A stretch of DNA of 64,000 nt, from the NCBI GenBank assembly GCA_020746105.1, contig CM036622.1, forward strand, positions 45,081,977 through 45,145,976, read 5' to 3'. The notes under the pieces are model-generated. The model had not been told where the DNA came from, did not search any database, and saw only the letters and a program-made list of their open reading frames with translations. This document shows positions 51,517-64,000 of the stretch, piece after piece. A program made the position numbers and the translations under genes. This stretch comes from Trogon surrucura. Lineage: Eukaryota; Chordata; Aves; Trogoniformes; Trogonidae. Every line of letters starts with the position of its first letter. Position 1 is the stretch's first letter.

Positions 51517-54429
51517 CCATCATCCTGGCAAACCATGGTAGTGTTGCTGTGGACCAGGGAATTTGAACGGAAGGATATAGTTTTCTTCCAAACATTAAAA
51601 AAAATCCTTCTGATTCACATTTAGATCAGTGTAGTGCAATGGCAGCTTTAACCTCTAACACAATGAGGCATATAAGCAGCAATGCAGTATAACAAAGCCA
51701 AATCTTCCTTTTTTATGGCTCTATCACTAAATAGAGCAGGTCAGAAGCTGCAGCTAGTGGCCAGGGACTGTTCCTGGGACGAGGCTAACAGTGTAACACG
51801 ACTCACTCCTCTAGTGCTTGTCCCTCTGAAGAAGGACACCTGTTGGGAGCAGCCCCTGGCTTTCACTGTCCCCCAAACCATGCTCAGGAATTGCTTGGGA
51901 AAGTGAGAAGGTCTATGTCAGCAATTAAGAAATACACACAACAATGCCTTGGCTCCATTTCAGTTAATAATGTAGAGGTAGATTCAGAATGTTTTTTCAT
52001 GGTCTAAAGGGAAATGGACGAATGACTGAAAGACTCACCCTGGGTGAGCTTCCCTTCGTCAAAGGCAACCATACAGTCTAATATTTTTCAGAAATTTACT
52101 GCTTCCATGTGGATGCAAATTAGATTTATTTTGCCTTAGTTTTCCCTTTTTCTTTTTGTCTTTCTCTTTTCCCCCCAAAGATTATCTAGAAACTTTTTGA
52201 TATCCAGAAATTTTAATTTCTATCTTCAGTTTATGGCCAGGTCCTACCAGTGATTTCACATGTCAGCTTTGCCATTCTGTTGAAATAGTTCTTCTTCCTC
52301 ACAGGGATTCATCTTGTGATGCACATCTAAAGAAGCAATAACATCCCCTCTGCCTTTGCAGCATAAAGTTAAACAAGAGAGACTGACTGATGGTTAAGGA
52401 TTGTCCTACAGTGAAACGATGCAGCAAACATTTCCCTACAACTGTTGCAACCTCCAACAGTTTGTGTCTAAGGAAACATTTCTTTCTTGCCTACAAATTC
52501 AGTTACAAACGTGTGAACACCCTTACTGGATGTCAGGATCATTTTGGGTTCAGACAGTTTGTGAGGGAATTGGGAGGCTGATAATGCCTGTTGTTAATTG
52601 CTCTTCAGTATGGCTCAGTCACTTTCTTGAACCAGGAAATTACTGCTTTGAAACCCTCTGACACTAACAAGAATGCATTTCTTTTTGGTAATATTACACA
52701 TAAATTGATTGATGGGATCAACTTTTCACATGTCAGTGTAAATGCAGGTTCGTCAGGAATTCAACTTGGACAGGTTTGGCCTATATACAAATAAACCTAT
52801 TATTAAATATTCCAGACATTACTATTGTAGTGTTTTCCTAACTGAGGCATTAAATACTAAATAGTCTTTCAGCTACTGTTATGGCTCTTTCTTCATTATT
52901 TATTGGAGTAGATTGAAAAGAGCCGTGATAAACTCATTAAGAATAAAACAAAAAGGAAAACCAAATATACGTTAAAAAGCATGTACCTATTTATTCCAGC
53001 ATCAATAAAAGCTTTAATTAAAACTATATTGGGAATTTATCCAGGAAAACAGGCAAGTTTAAATGTGTTATTAAATTATGTTCCTTAAGTTATATGTTTT
53101 CATTGAAATGAAATATTAATGCAGGATTAGCAGTTTGTAGGAAATGCCACTGCTGTTCATAAAAGCAAAGAAAATATCTATTAGCATGGGTTATCACACC
53201 AGTGGAAAACTGAAATAGCTGTAATTAGCGCCCGACAAAGACAACATAAATCTTCAGTTGTTGAATTTTGCTACAAGTCACAAAATTAAGAAGTAAAAGG
53301 ACAGCTTCAAGATGTTTCTCTTTATCAGCTTATGCCATGCATAGGAACAGTGAAATAGGCATCATGAACAATTAGTTTCACATAGTTGTTTGCAATATTC
53401 GTACAGGCATTTGGGCACCCTGAAGTCTGGGCATTCAGCTTTAGAACAGTCCCTTTTAGGTTGGAGCGAGAGCCTATGGAGCTGGGGTCCTTGGAGAACA
53501 GGTACGTGGCTGCCCTACCTAGAGGGGACCTGGATCTTGTGGACCCATTGCTGTATATGAAAAAATAGAGAAATCATGCAGCTATTTTGTTCATCAGTCT
53601 CAGTGTAAAAGAAGCTCTCTAGGCTCACTGGCTCACTGGATCTATAGGCTTAGCCAGTATCTAGCTATACACTCAGTGAATTTGCACAAGGTCACGTGTG
53701 GTCAACAACTAAGTGGAAAATTACTGAGAAGGCAGAGAAGTAAGTTCCAGAAGGGCACCCAACACACCCACCCTGACACATGTGCCCAGTTAATCAGAGG
53801 TTAGAAATTAACGAATCAAGAGAAAACCTTTGGAGTTCTGCTGGAAGATAGAGCACTATAAGGCAGGAACCCTGCAGTGCCCAGTCACTGAAGCCACCTG
53901 AATGAATAACTCAGTGACTGTTTACTGACCTCGGTAATTATTTAGTCACTATGATTTCGATTTTATGGACAACACATTTTCCCTGGCAAGGAAATTCTCT
54001 GCTTTGACAGCTGGTCTGTAACCAAGTTCCTCCACAAGCTGGAGGATTAGTACCTGAAGTCCAGTTTGTGCAAGTTGCTGGAAATTTCTGGCCAATACTC
54101 ATGTTATCTGTGAAAGTTTGGACACACATTAGAAGGCTTGATACTTAATTTATTTTAGCATAGGAAGTCCATCACATATTCCTTCTAAAAACAGAGGTTT
54201 GGCCAAGCCAACTGTTCAAAATTAAACATATTTCATGAAAAATAATAATTCTCACTGTGATGTGATTTACTGAATGAATTCATAGGGCATTTTCCCCATT
54301 TAATTCAACTCGTTTCACATAAATCAAACAAGGACCTCTCTACCATGACATGTAAAAAAATGAGAATATGCCTTCTGCAGCCCACTACAGAGTAATGGCT
54401 ATGCATATCACAGTCCATTTTTCTCTTAC

Positions 54430-54657
54430 CATCAGGGAATCCATCCCAGATCTCCAATCGGTCATAGCGACAGAACGCTCCTCCTGGAGTATTTGAATCA
54501 GGTTCTAGCTCAAAGCTTTCAAATTCCAGTATAATCTCTGACATCTTTGGTGCAAAGATAATATAAGTGCATTCAAGGCTATTGGGATATTTTTCAGGGA
54601 ATCCAGGGGACTTTATCACTCCACTTGATGAAGTAAAGTTTCTGGAACACTCAGGTC
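54430..54657 (-). CDS. NRP1: NRP1 exon: first half of CUB2 domain
   Basis: The exon encodes about human residues 145-219, starting CUB2 (a2). Visible landmarks are PECSRNFTSSSGVIKSPGFP, KYPNSLECTYI, FAPKMSEIILEFESF, ELEPDSNTPGGAFCRYDRLE and IWDGFPD. Three of the four CUB2 cysteines are here (PEC, LEC, FCR). The Glu and Asp in ELEPDS and CRYDR fit the calcium-binding acidic residues known for this domain. RNFT keeps the sequon equal to human N150. The acceptor is a long pyrimidine tract ending TTACAG; the donor is GATG|GTAAGA. The length is 228 nt, phase 1 to phase 1, so skipping it would keep frame while removing half of CUB2. From memory, isoforms skipping human exon 4, the equivalent, have been described. 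Nothing in the sequence looks damaged. Confidence 0.98.
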
Positions 54658-57600
54658 CTGTAAGAGAAAGAGAAAAATCACCTGGATTAACACCATGCTA
54701 CTAAGCAAAGTAGTTAGCTGGAAAACAAATTAGGTTGTATTGTCTCCCCAGCAGCAAAGGTGGCTTTTCAATGAAACACCTCATTTTAATCACGGCATTA
54801 ATCATTCAGCCAGCTTGTTCCTATTATTGATAGTCAGGTTTTAAAGTGCAATTCGCATATACTGTCTGATCTCCAATTTTCAGTTTGTATGGAAGAATAT
54901 GAAAACTTGTACCAGCTCTAGAAAAAATTATGACAAATATAAAGTCATGTGGGAACAATGAAAGTGTAAGCTGCAGAAATCTCGACAGAGCCCTAGAGAA
55001 ATAATTATAGCCCCTTCAAGCTCAAATCTTTAAATCTTACGGCTGACAAGCTTTTATTGGTGAAATAGAATTTTTTACGAAAGCGGGTGAGTGAATTCAG
55101 TAGAGGGAGTAGTGGTTTCAGATTCCCGGAGCACTGACTCAGTAACTCTGCCAGATGTGACCTATGCCTCCTTGACAAACTAAACGTGAAAGGTAATTCG
55201 TACATGTACCAAGGGTGAGTGACTCATTTTGAGTGGTGTTGACACAGGTGCACCAGTAAAATGTTGCTTTTAGTGCAGGCATGATAAACCATGTGATTAC
55301 AGGCAGTGTTGCTAGAAGTCACCTAATGTCAATGTTGACACACCAGCTTTCCCTGATGTCCCCACTGTGGCATAATGGGATGCTCCAAACACAGATCTTG
55401 GAGAAGCAAAAAAGTGGCAGTACAGCTGCAAGGGTGTAAAAGGCCAGATCACTGGATTTACCTTTGTGAAGACAGGGGCCTAAAACTGGAGTCCCTCTCT
55501 TGTTGACAGATTGCATTGCTCTGTTCTTTAGGTCCCTCGAGAATTGTCTCTGTGGATCTCACATCTGCAGGTGTGCTCAAAAGTCAGCCGCAGGCACTGC
55601 CTACACATCCTCCCACAAGGTCAGCACAGGTACCTCCCTCTGACTTTTGACACTTTCCAATTTAATGGAAAGTGATTTACAGGATTTGGGGTGTTGGTGG
55701 ATAGCAGCTGACCTGGGCCATTTGAGTGGGATGACTCAGACGAAGGTCTTGAACATGGAGTAGAGGAAGGACACAGGCAACAGTTTGGTTGCAACAGACA
55801 AGTCTGTGCTGGAGGCTGAGTGTGTGTGAGGTTTGAATTTGGATGAGTATGCACAGCATCCTTAGAGACTGTAGTCAGGAGCCTGAGAGGATTTCCAATG
55901 CTTAGTGCACATCACTGAAGGAAAACAGTCTGTTTGCATATATGAATACTCTTATTTCACCATAGAAAATGTTTTCCTTGTGAATGTGCCAAACATATTA
56001 CCCCCCACAGATTTGGCCACCTCCCAGCTAAATTCAGCATGCAAGAGAGAGGTCTGAATGAATTTAGTCAGTTCAGGTATTTTTGTCCTTTAGCAGACAC
56101 TGATAGGAAATGCTTGAGCTATCACATCAATATTCAGAACACTTTATGGCATATTTTGGAAGATGTAGATATTAATGCTCACATAACCTGACCCATTCCA
56201 ATTTGGGAAATTACATTTTGCCTATAATTAAATCACCCCCTTACACATTAGTCGGATATTTCTTTTCTCTCCCCGTCATTCCCCTGTCTCCTTGTCATGT
56301 ATGGGGGGGTTATATTCTGGTAGTTGTTCCTCACTCCCACCAGTAGCTGCTGTTCCAGGATAAAATAGCTTTGCTATGCCATTCATAGCATAATGTGCTC
56401 TGTCCTTCTTTTGGAATCCAATGAAAGATGCAATATAAAATGTAAGCCAGGTTCATTATTGCTTTATTAAATACAGCCAGATCCTGGCTCTGTGAGTGCA
56501 TGACCATCAGGTTCCTTACACTCACACATGGTATCGCAATACCAGCTTGCTTTATTTTAAACATGTTCAAGTCAATCTGGTGCAAGAAATAAAAACTGTT
56601 TTCAGAAAAGCTGCCTCACTAAAATGCCCTTCACAGATTTTGTCCCTTTACTAATAGCGTGAAGAAGCTCTAGGAATTAAATCAATACGGAGGCTATGAG
56701 GAAGTCCATGCGGTGAACTTGACGGAAAGCTGGCAGAAAAGGTTCTAGCAGAGACTCGACAGAATAGATTCTTCTGAGGTGGAGAAACTACATGTATGCA
56801 TCTCGTATGTACATGTGAAGAGATACAAGCTGAAGGAAAGAGAGTGAAAAGGCAATAGAGAGACCAAAGAAAGAGGAAGAGATGACATTGAGGATAATTT
56901 AATTCGCTCACTGAAAGTGTCACTGAGCCGGAAAATCATTTGCCTTCTTGGTTGATATTGTCTTTTCTTTCAGTTTACACCATAAATTTAGTTGACTAAA
57001 GTTGGGAATGTTGAATGTGAAACATGTGGATCCTCTTCTAGTGAACAGGCCACTCATCCCTCCTATGATAGGCTGGCTGCCAAAACCAATACGACGAACA
57101 TTTCAGATGAGCTAAACATTGGGCAATATGGGTTTCATATTTTAGTCTGGAATTCAACTTCTTTCTGGCTAAGGAGCTGGATGAGAACTAAAGGCAGCTC
57201 CTCTCAAAGACCATACTTTGTTTATCACAGTCATTACATGTACTGGTCTCTTCTTACAGTCTCCATGACATGCAGCATTTTAAACACTGAGCTTAGATTT
57301 CAGGACACAGGTAACAATGCAGTTTTTCTTTTCAAAAACTAAGGATACTGTCACAGGAATAATAGGCAAAAATATACTATGTGCTGGAATGCAGCTCAGC
57401 CTTCAGCTTAGCATGATAGGACCTTGGGCTTGAGATCATTTTGATGTTTCTCATACCTGGGAAACAACAAGCTAAGTTGTGAATATGCTAAGCTAAAGCA
57501 TAATAGTCTGGTGTGAGCCATTGAGCTTCACCTGTGTAACAGGGCAAACTGGTCAGCTTTATTTAATACAGATATTAAAATGTAAATTTGAAATAACATA

Positions 57601-59333
57601 CATGCATTAACTCGAAAGTTAAAAATGGCTGTTTTCCCACAGCAACTATAAGTTGTATCCTTTGTGTACAGGCAGCATTTTCTAACACTGTACCTGGTGA
57701 TAGCTTTCTTGCTTTAATACACAGTTTATGTGGAATGAACTAGAGTTAAAGTTGCTCCGGGAGCCATAATTTTGAGTTTCCTGACTTTTGCGTGTGTGAA
57801 ATCACATTCATAATGCTATCTTAACATGGTTAATGTGTATCATTGAGAGATGTAAATGACCACATAAGGAAATAAACACAACGTTCCTGTCAGAGTTCTG
57901 AGTTGCCACTACACTATTAGGAAATAAATTAAGCCTTCTTTCTTGAAAATGCTCAGTTGCTAAAATAGATTGCTTCACAGGTCATTCTTTCACGTCTTCT
58001 TCTGCCTCAGCCTTGTTCTTTACATAAGATGGTACTGTATATATAAGCACTGAGAAACTTCAGGGCACAGTTTCAAGAGGTTAGCCTCCTAAAGACACCA
58101 AAATAAATAGAGATATTTTTTCAGGAAAGCTTGGTGTCATTTGGATGCTGAGTTCTTTCAAAAAATGTGACCCTGAAGGTCACCAGAAGAATTTCTGGGA
58201 GCCAAGAGTGGATTTACAGACAGGGAAGATGGTGAACAAGAGGTCTGTGGCCCCAATTAGCACTGTGCAGAGCAGCAATAGCATGCAATAGAAAAGAGTC
58301 TTCACCACTGTGCTTCTCCTCATTAACAGTACAGCTGCCACCAAGCGCGTGTGCTGAACGCAGCTGAAAATCTGGCTCTGCTTTAGGTGTGTAAAAACGA
58401 CTTGAACTGGTTCTGAAAATGAGGCACTGTCTGGGAGTGGCGAGCATCAGAAATTTGGAGTTTTGCACTTCTTTTGTGAATATGACCCTAAACATTGATA
58501 TTGAACTTAATATTTTTTCTGTAAACTTAAGCTTATTGTCTTTTTATATATTATGAGGTCTGGTTCTGTATTCTCCAGACATGGAATATATGAATTATGT
58601 ATCTCCAACCAGCTATAGGGAAGGTGTATGCCCCCCCCAAATTATCTTACTGCCCTTTTAGCTCTTGACTCAGAAGGGCAGTTATCAAAGAGGGAGTGGA
58701 CTGTCTATAGGTCTAGTTAATACTGAACTGTTAATTTCTCTGGGCTTTTTCTGTGCCCCACACAGCTATGTGTGCTCTCCAGCACTCGGCTCCTGTCACA
58801 ACCATCCAGCAGGACATGCCTGTGAGTGGCGTGAGCTTCTCCTCTTCTTTACCTCTCAGACATGATTTGTGAAAGCAACAGCAACATCATCTGCTGTCCA
58901 TGTGTACTCTGGTCCTTTCTGAGCCCACAGCCATCTCTTGAGAATGCAGAGCAAAACACTAACCAAAATAAGTCAGGGACTCAGAAGGCTACAGTGTTGT
59001 TAAGGCAGTAACATCGTAAATCATACAGTAATTATTATCACAAAAAAAATGAAGGAAGAAAGCTAATGGTTTTAAGATTGTTGAAACAAACACCTGATGA
59101 GGACTATCACATTACACCCAGAGGAGTCAATCCTCAGACGCAGCTGACCCATTTGATTCATAATCATTTACACCCAATGAATACATGCTCCACTTTGGAA
59201 TGACAAGGGTAATACAATTTTCTCTTCCAAGCAATGTTCATGCATTCCCCTCACTCCACAGATTTACGGTAAACTTTTTGATGCAAGCAAAAATCACAGG
59301 TAATGGACTGTATAACAGTGAATTTTTTCTCAC
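54658..59333 (-). other. NRP1: Intron between the CUB1 and first CUB2 exons
   Basis: This intron is about 4.7 kb, with canonical GTGAGA and TTACAG ends. I saw no transposon, RNA gene or credible nested coding sequence. It is AT-rich with short simple tracts, such as C8 near 58632. Open frames at 55621-55859, 56651-56939 and 56992-57342 have no domain features. Confidence 0.75.
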
Positions 59334-59515
59334 CTCTTTTGAAAACTTCGTAACGGATAGAAAATCCTGCTCCATGTGTCTCATAGTCAGAAACAAATTT
59401 AATAAAAAGGTACGGTCCTGAAGACACTAAAGGAGGGGGAGCAATTTTTCCACAGTACTTTCCCCATAAGCGTCCTTCGGCATTATCTCCATCAATCACT
59501 TCAACATAATCATAC
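59334..59515 (-). CDS. NRP1: NRP1 exon: second half of CUB1 domain
   Basis: The exon encodes about human residues 83-144, the second half of CUB1 (a1), part of the semaphorin-binding face. It opens with one base completing a Lys codon, then YDYVEVIDGDNAEG, GKYCGKIAPPPLVSSG, FIKFVSDYETHGAGFSIRYE and VFKR. The cysteine in GKYCGK should pair with the cysteine that ends the preceding exon outside the window. The acceptor is a pyrimidine-rich tract ending CTACCAG; the donor is AAAAGAG|GTGAGA. It enters in phase 2 and leaves in phase 1, and the next exon completes Gly and continues P-E-C, as in mammals. Human-to-bird changes are conservative (F to I, ENG to AEG). If the donor were not used, the frame would continue into the intron as GEKKFTVIQS. 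In the human gene this corresponds to exon 3. Confidence 0.97.
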
Positions 59516-62500
59516 CTGGTAGATAAATGGAAGGAAGAAACTTTAAACTTCCAGGAAAGAAGGAGACCTAATTAATTTAGAAACCATAACACAACATAGA
59601 TAATCAAGAAAAATGCTAGCTTGCTTGGAAAATGCATTATGCTGAAAGATGTAAGCAAAATGAAATAATTAAAATGGACTACATTATGTCTGTAGACATC
59701 ATCTGGCAACATGGAACTATTAGGAAGAATGGTGTCCATTATGCTTGCAGACAATGTCAGCTAAAGTAACCAATTAACAAAAAAAAAAAAAAAGGAAATC
59801 TCATGAGCACAATTCTGTATTATTAAATTGTGTTCCTTTGTCTGTGTAGTGTTGTTATCAATACATAATGCATAGCACTCTTTTCAAACTGTGAAGTTCT
59901 GTGATGAATTCAAAAATGTCTTTTTGGCTGAAGCTCTTTATGAACAATACTTTGATTTCCATATGCTGTCCTCCAAACATATGTCCACAGAATAATAAAT
60001 AAATCCCTAAACATTACATTTTGTTCAAAACTCCACCATCTTTCAGAGCAGTGGTAGAAAAATCTGTTATTTTCCTTGTTAGCTGGACAAATAACTTGTC
60101 CAATCAACACATCAGTCAGCACTTGTTTTTTCTCAGACAAAACTTGTTTCATTACAAATCACCTTTGCTTAGGTGTTTGTATCAAGAAGTGCACATTATT
60201 ATAGTCATAATTATACACCTTGTGATTACTGAACAGGATGGGCCAAATTCTCCCATGGTTCTTGCTTCATTCCTAAGGGTTTTGTAAGGAAAAGCCTATA
60301 ATAATGCAATAATGATTGGGAGTAGAAGTTTTCTTTGGAGTAACAGTCATGGTAGAGTCCCTCAGCCCTGTCACCAGAGATGCCAAGATGTAAGGTCTGG
60401 GCTGACGGATTTGGTTTCAGGGGGTTGAGGAGAGCCCAGCAGCTTGGTGCACTGAGACAGCCGAGAGAATACAAACGAGAATAAAAGTCATGGGGAGGCA
60501 GAAGCTGAAGGTGCAGACACAGGTCTGTTTTTAAGTTTTATTAGCAGATGATTTCACTTGACCCTGGACAGGAAGGAGGAGCAGACACAGTCTGCAGAAT
60601 CAGTTTAATCTTCTCCTAAAAAATGGTGGCACTTGAAGCCTGGGTTGGACTCTGGGCTTCTTTTTGGACCGGGCTGTTTCTGCCCCTGCATCTTTGTGTC
60701 TCAGCCGTGCTGCTGTTTTCCTTAACAAGTTGCTGTCAGACAGACAATGTCATTTACTTTTCATTATCCTGCTGCGACTGACATTAAAATGTTGCCATTA
60801 ATTTGTTTAGACTTTTATTCTACTGTTACGTTCACTGAAATGTTCCAAGCGTACTGATATACAAGGAAGCGCTAAAAATGACAGGACAATAAAGTGTGTC
60901 TGGCATTTTTAAAGAGATCAGAGTTAAAAAATGTCTTCATGATGACCAGTGTCATTTTTAACAACTCTGCTCCAAACTGTCCAGGGCACATTACTTATGT
61001 TTACATGAAGTCCCATGAGACAACTGCAAAGATGATATCACTAGTTAAAGTGGATGGCTTAAGGCTCCTTAAATTAAAAATGACATTACCTCATCAGTTG
61101 AAATTGTGTGCCAGCTTTGGTGTATATCAAGTAGAAAATAAAGTTGACACTGATGGAACTGTAAGCATTAACATATGTGAGATATGGTGTTAACTGCATT
61201 TCCTCTTATGTATTTGATTCTTCAGTAGCAATTGCTCAGCTAGTTAGCTTCACTGTCCCATTTCAGATTGGTGGAAATACAAAGTGGAAATCTTAATTTC
61301 TGAGATAATTTTACAGACACTTTAAGTAGCCTATGCTTTTAAAAATTACACTTCTGTTCTTTATATAATTTATGACACATGTATTACAGGATTTGAATGC
61401 TGTAAAACCAGGAGCATTGTAAAAAGACTTCAGAATTGGGTTTTCTTCTTTTTTTTTTTTTTTCCCCCCGTCCCTTTAGAAGAATACCAGCTCTAGGTTC
61501 CCTGCAAAATCTATTGGAAATACCCAGGAATGCAGGCTGCCGGGTTTTAGACTTTAGGAAAATGGATGTTGAGAATTTTCACAAAACAACCTTTCTCTGA
61601 ATAATTAACTGCTCGTTAAAGAGAAAGAGTCACCACATAAAACCACACAATCTCAGTGACAATCTTTGCTCTTCACCTCATGATGACATTATTTCACCAG
61701 TTTCCCAGGTACCACTCAGTGCTCAAGCCTTAATAGCAAGTATTTTTCAAATTAATATCAAGAAGAACCCTATTTTTGAGTTATTAAAAGATACAAAAAC
61801 TTTTAACTAAAAATGCTAAGCAAATTTTGTATGCTTTCTTACTTCATGCATAAAGAAAAAAACCAAGGGTTTGAATTCTGTATTTTTATTCTGTCGTATA
61901 CAGTCAAAAAAATAATTAACCTGTAAGTACCAATTTTGCTATTATGTGAAGCAAATTTGTCAAAAATATTCAAATGAAGTTCTATCACTCTCCTAGGCTT
62001 CCTCCTTTATAGCAATCGCCCGCCCACATGTTTCCATTGTCCCTTATAGTGACAGAATTGTAATTTATAGTGCTCTTTCTGGCTTTTGTGCAGCTGTAAA
62101 TGACACAATTTGGTTACTAAAAGCCTGTCTTCTAATGGATTTTTCAAGTTACAGGTCATGCAGCCCTGTGGAATATTGGAGGACTTTTAGATTCTCTTTT
62201 CTTTTGCTTTGGAAAATTACTGACAGACAGAAAAGAAGTTTAGCTGTGAGACAATAGGTAGGAAGTATGATTTGAGGAGGGGAAGCTTTAGAGAACAGCT
62301 CTACAACCTTCATATTCTAAGGATCCTGTCTTTCACTTGCCAACTAATGAATGGATTTAGATTCTCCCACACTGATGGCAACATCTGATATTTGGGCTAC
62401 AATAAATAAGTATCTGTATTATTTTTTTCTTAGGGAAATGAAATTACTCTGGATTTTACTGGTTTATACTTGGAAACGAATGTCCTGCTGTCATTTTTGC

Positions 62501-64000
62501 ACTTTTCAAAATCCTACCAGAGACCACAGTGTATCACAAAAAACTGTTCTTGTAAATAGGAGAAAGTACAGTCACAACTTGAAAATGGAGTTGCTGCCAA
62601 GGAAGCTCAGAAAGCAGCTTGCATCTCCCTCTGGACTTGGTAGCAGTTCCTCTCCATAAGTTTGTCAGGAGAAGATGCTGTGCCAGGGATGCAGTTGGCA
62701 CATTGGCATCCCTGTGAGGACACTGAATGTGTCACCTCTGCAGCGCCCAGACAGTCTTGGCACACAGCCCAGAATACTGAGTTTGCAAATTTGGATTTCC
62801 CACTTGGCAATTCTTCACTTAGTTACTGCTGTCAATGGCGTGGCAAATATTTCTTGTAATGTTATAGTCCTTTAGGGTTTATGGCGCGGAGATGTAAATA
62901 GAAACATGGCACTAACCACCAAGTGTGGTTTCAGGTGAAAGACTGGAACATGAGATCACGTGTGAAAACAGGAGGTGCCTGCCTAGAAGAGATGGTTACC
63001 AGTGGTTACGGTTGTGGAGCCACTATGCCTCAACCCAAAAATATTCCCTTTTTGCTTGTCTCGGTCTTTCCAGATAGCCCATTTTTGTTTGCTTTCTGTC
63101 TGCACCCTCTGTGATGTGCCAGGACTGTGTGTGGGTCTTGGGTGGGAGCAAAGCACTGGGGAGCTCCCCCCGCTCCTCTCAGCTGGTGCCTGACCATGTC
63201 GTTACTAGATGGTCTTAATTTTATGATTCACTAAAACAATGTCTGGGACAGATTCGCACTGGGAAGATGAGGGAATATAGAACTCCTCTGCAAATTCTTG
63301 AAGGAATTGCAAAAAACTTACCTTTTTTTTTGGAAAGCTTAAGTTACGGGTTCGAGGAAAAGGCCAAGCAATACCTATAAAATGAGCACTGGGCAATGAA
63401 AAAAATCAACAGCTGCTGAATATAGATTATGGTGAAATTTCTATTTCCAGTTTCTAGTAGGTGATAACAGCGCTTACGTCTGGTTTCAGTTCTGAACATG
63501 CTGGCGACCTCTGAAACACGCCATAGCACGTTTTGCTGCAGAAAGTGAAGTGAAAGTGCTGGAAAGCCATGCCTGCTGCTGAAGCCAGCCACTCTGCCAA
63601 GCTACGCTACGCTTCTACGCATTTTCCTATTATTAGGGCAGTGAGATCGTATGTCTTTTGCCTAAAAAAATTCCTTTCCAAGACATATGCAAAACTCAGT
63701 TGAAATCTAAGTATCTGCCACTTAACCTTATGAAACTATCAACTATAATTTACATCTGAATATGCTATATTTTTCTGCAGCATACTATGAATGATATACA
63801 CATATAGGGTGGTTATGAGTATTTTGGTTATTCACCTGTTAGAATGAAAATATTTTCAACTTCTCCATTTCTTTTATCACTCTGATTCCACTTCCACCAA
63901 CTGCTATATCTCTCCATGACATGAATTATCCACCCTAATCAGACTATTTCTGGATCTGAGAATTTGCTTCTTAGTATGTATCTTTCTTTTACTTTCATTT
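59516..64000 (-). other. NRP1: Intron upstream of the CUB1 exon (partial)
   Basis: This is intron sequence 5' of the first visible exon, and it runs off the window end. I found no match to the preceding NRP1 exon, which should encode the early CUB1 cysteines and a DLEDRDCK-like end. It holds an A15 run at 59779-59793 and a T-rich run at about 61446-61463. Open frames here are short, carry no recognisable domain and look random. Confidence 0.8.
59779..59793. repeat. A15 homopolymer
   Basis: Fifteen consecutive A on the plus strand, about 260 bases upstream (gene sense) of the CUB1 exon. It could be read as an extended T tract in the transcript, but it is too far away to serve as that exon's polypyrimidine tract. 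Confidence 0.95.

Larger units (their letters stand above)
46938..54429 (-). other. NRP1: Intron between the two CUB2 exons
   Basis: This intron is about 7.5 kb. It contains a 16-bp-period tandem repeat at 51488-51516, a roughly 20-bp imperfect tandem at 48741-48781, T-rich runs at 48417-48440 and 51072-51097, and a very AT-rich stretch at 52800-53280 with several TAATTA-type motifs (see findings). I recognise no gene or transposon in it. Confidence 0.75.
2819..59515 (-). other. NRP1: Neuropilin-1 gene, internal part (10 exons)
   Basis: This span covers the ten NRP1 exons visible here, read on the minus strand; the gene continues past both window edges. NRP1 is a single-pass plasma-membrane glycoprotein that binds class 3 semaphorins (with plexins) and VEGF-A165 (with VEGFR2), guiding axons and blood vessels. 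Its family layout is CUB-CUB-FV/VIII-FV/VIII-MAM-transmembrane-short tail. Seen here are late CUB1, all of CUB2, b1 and b2, the linker and the first part of MAM. Exon lengths in order are 182, 228, 156, 167, 156, 145, 332, 145, 105 and 138 nt, and all nine junctions keep frame. The cysteine pairs expected for CUB2, b1 and b2 are all present. The paralogue NRP2 is excluded by near-identity with NRP1, for example FVSDYETHGAGFSIRYE and MLGMVSGLISDSQIT. Confidence 0.98.

Noticed and set aside
59251-59333. Continuation of the CUB1 frame past the donor as coding sequence
   Set aside because: The frame stays open only by chance (KKFTVIQS and so on). The GTGAGA donor and the in-phase join to the next exon (completing Gly, then Pro-Glu-Cys) show that splicing occurs at 59334.
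1-64000. Prokaryote-type features (operons, CRISPR arrays, ribosome binding sites, insertion sequences) and tRNA or rRNA genes
   Set aside because: The DNA is vertebrate and intron-rich. No regularly spaced repeats, tRNA cloverleaf boxes or rRNA motifs were recognised on reading both strands.

Overview
The window is a stretch of vertebrate, almost certainly avian, nuclear DNA. It holds the central part of one gene on the minus strand: neuropilin-1 (NRP1), the single-pass co-receptor for class 3 semaphorins and VEGF-A. The bird assignment rests on a CR1 retrotransposon with the typical bird (ATTCTATGA)n 3' tail at 26825, an older CR1-type relic beside it, low overall repeat content, and a neuropilin close to mammalian NRP1. 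I cannot name the species.

Ten coding exons are visible, in transcription order from high to low coordinates: 59515-59334 (end of CUB1), 54657-54430 and 46937-46782 (CUB2), 44164-43998, 25921-25766 and 22907-22763 (coagulation factor V/VIII-type domain b1), 21156-20825 and 16303-16159 (domain b2), 13225-13121 (acidic linker with the glycosaminoglycan-attachment Ser-Gly), and 2956-2819 (start of the MAM domain). Each has an AG acceptor and a GT donor. Codon phases join perfectly through all nine splices, giving 1754 nt of open coding sequence, about human residues 83 to 690. The first exons (signal peptide, most of CUB1) lie above 64000. The rest of MAM, the transmembrane segment and the cytoplasmic tail lie below position 1. 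No promoter, start codon, stop codon or poly(A) site of the main transcript is in the window.

The remaining 97% is intronic. The largest intron (25922-43997, about 18 kb) carries the two CR1-type elements. Elsewhere there are homopolymer tracts, a (TA)18 and a (GAAA)n microsatellite, a perfect 49-bp tandem duplication at 45198-45295 and a decayed 44-bp duplication close by. I saw no convincing second gene, tRNA, rRNA, CRISPR array or intact mobile element.

The points most worth a second look are in and around NRP1. The linker exon stops about 20 residues earlier than in mammals and uses a poor donor, GTGCAG. Reading through that donor, or through the donor of the preceding exon, gives short tails and stop codons of the kind that make soluble neuropilin-1 in mammals. 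One b1 glycosylation site is lost, and a charge is reversed beside the ligand pocket. I found no sign of an undescribed biological system; this is an ordinary stretch of a well-known developmental gene.
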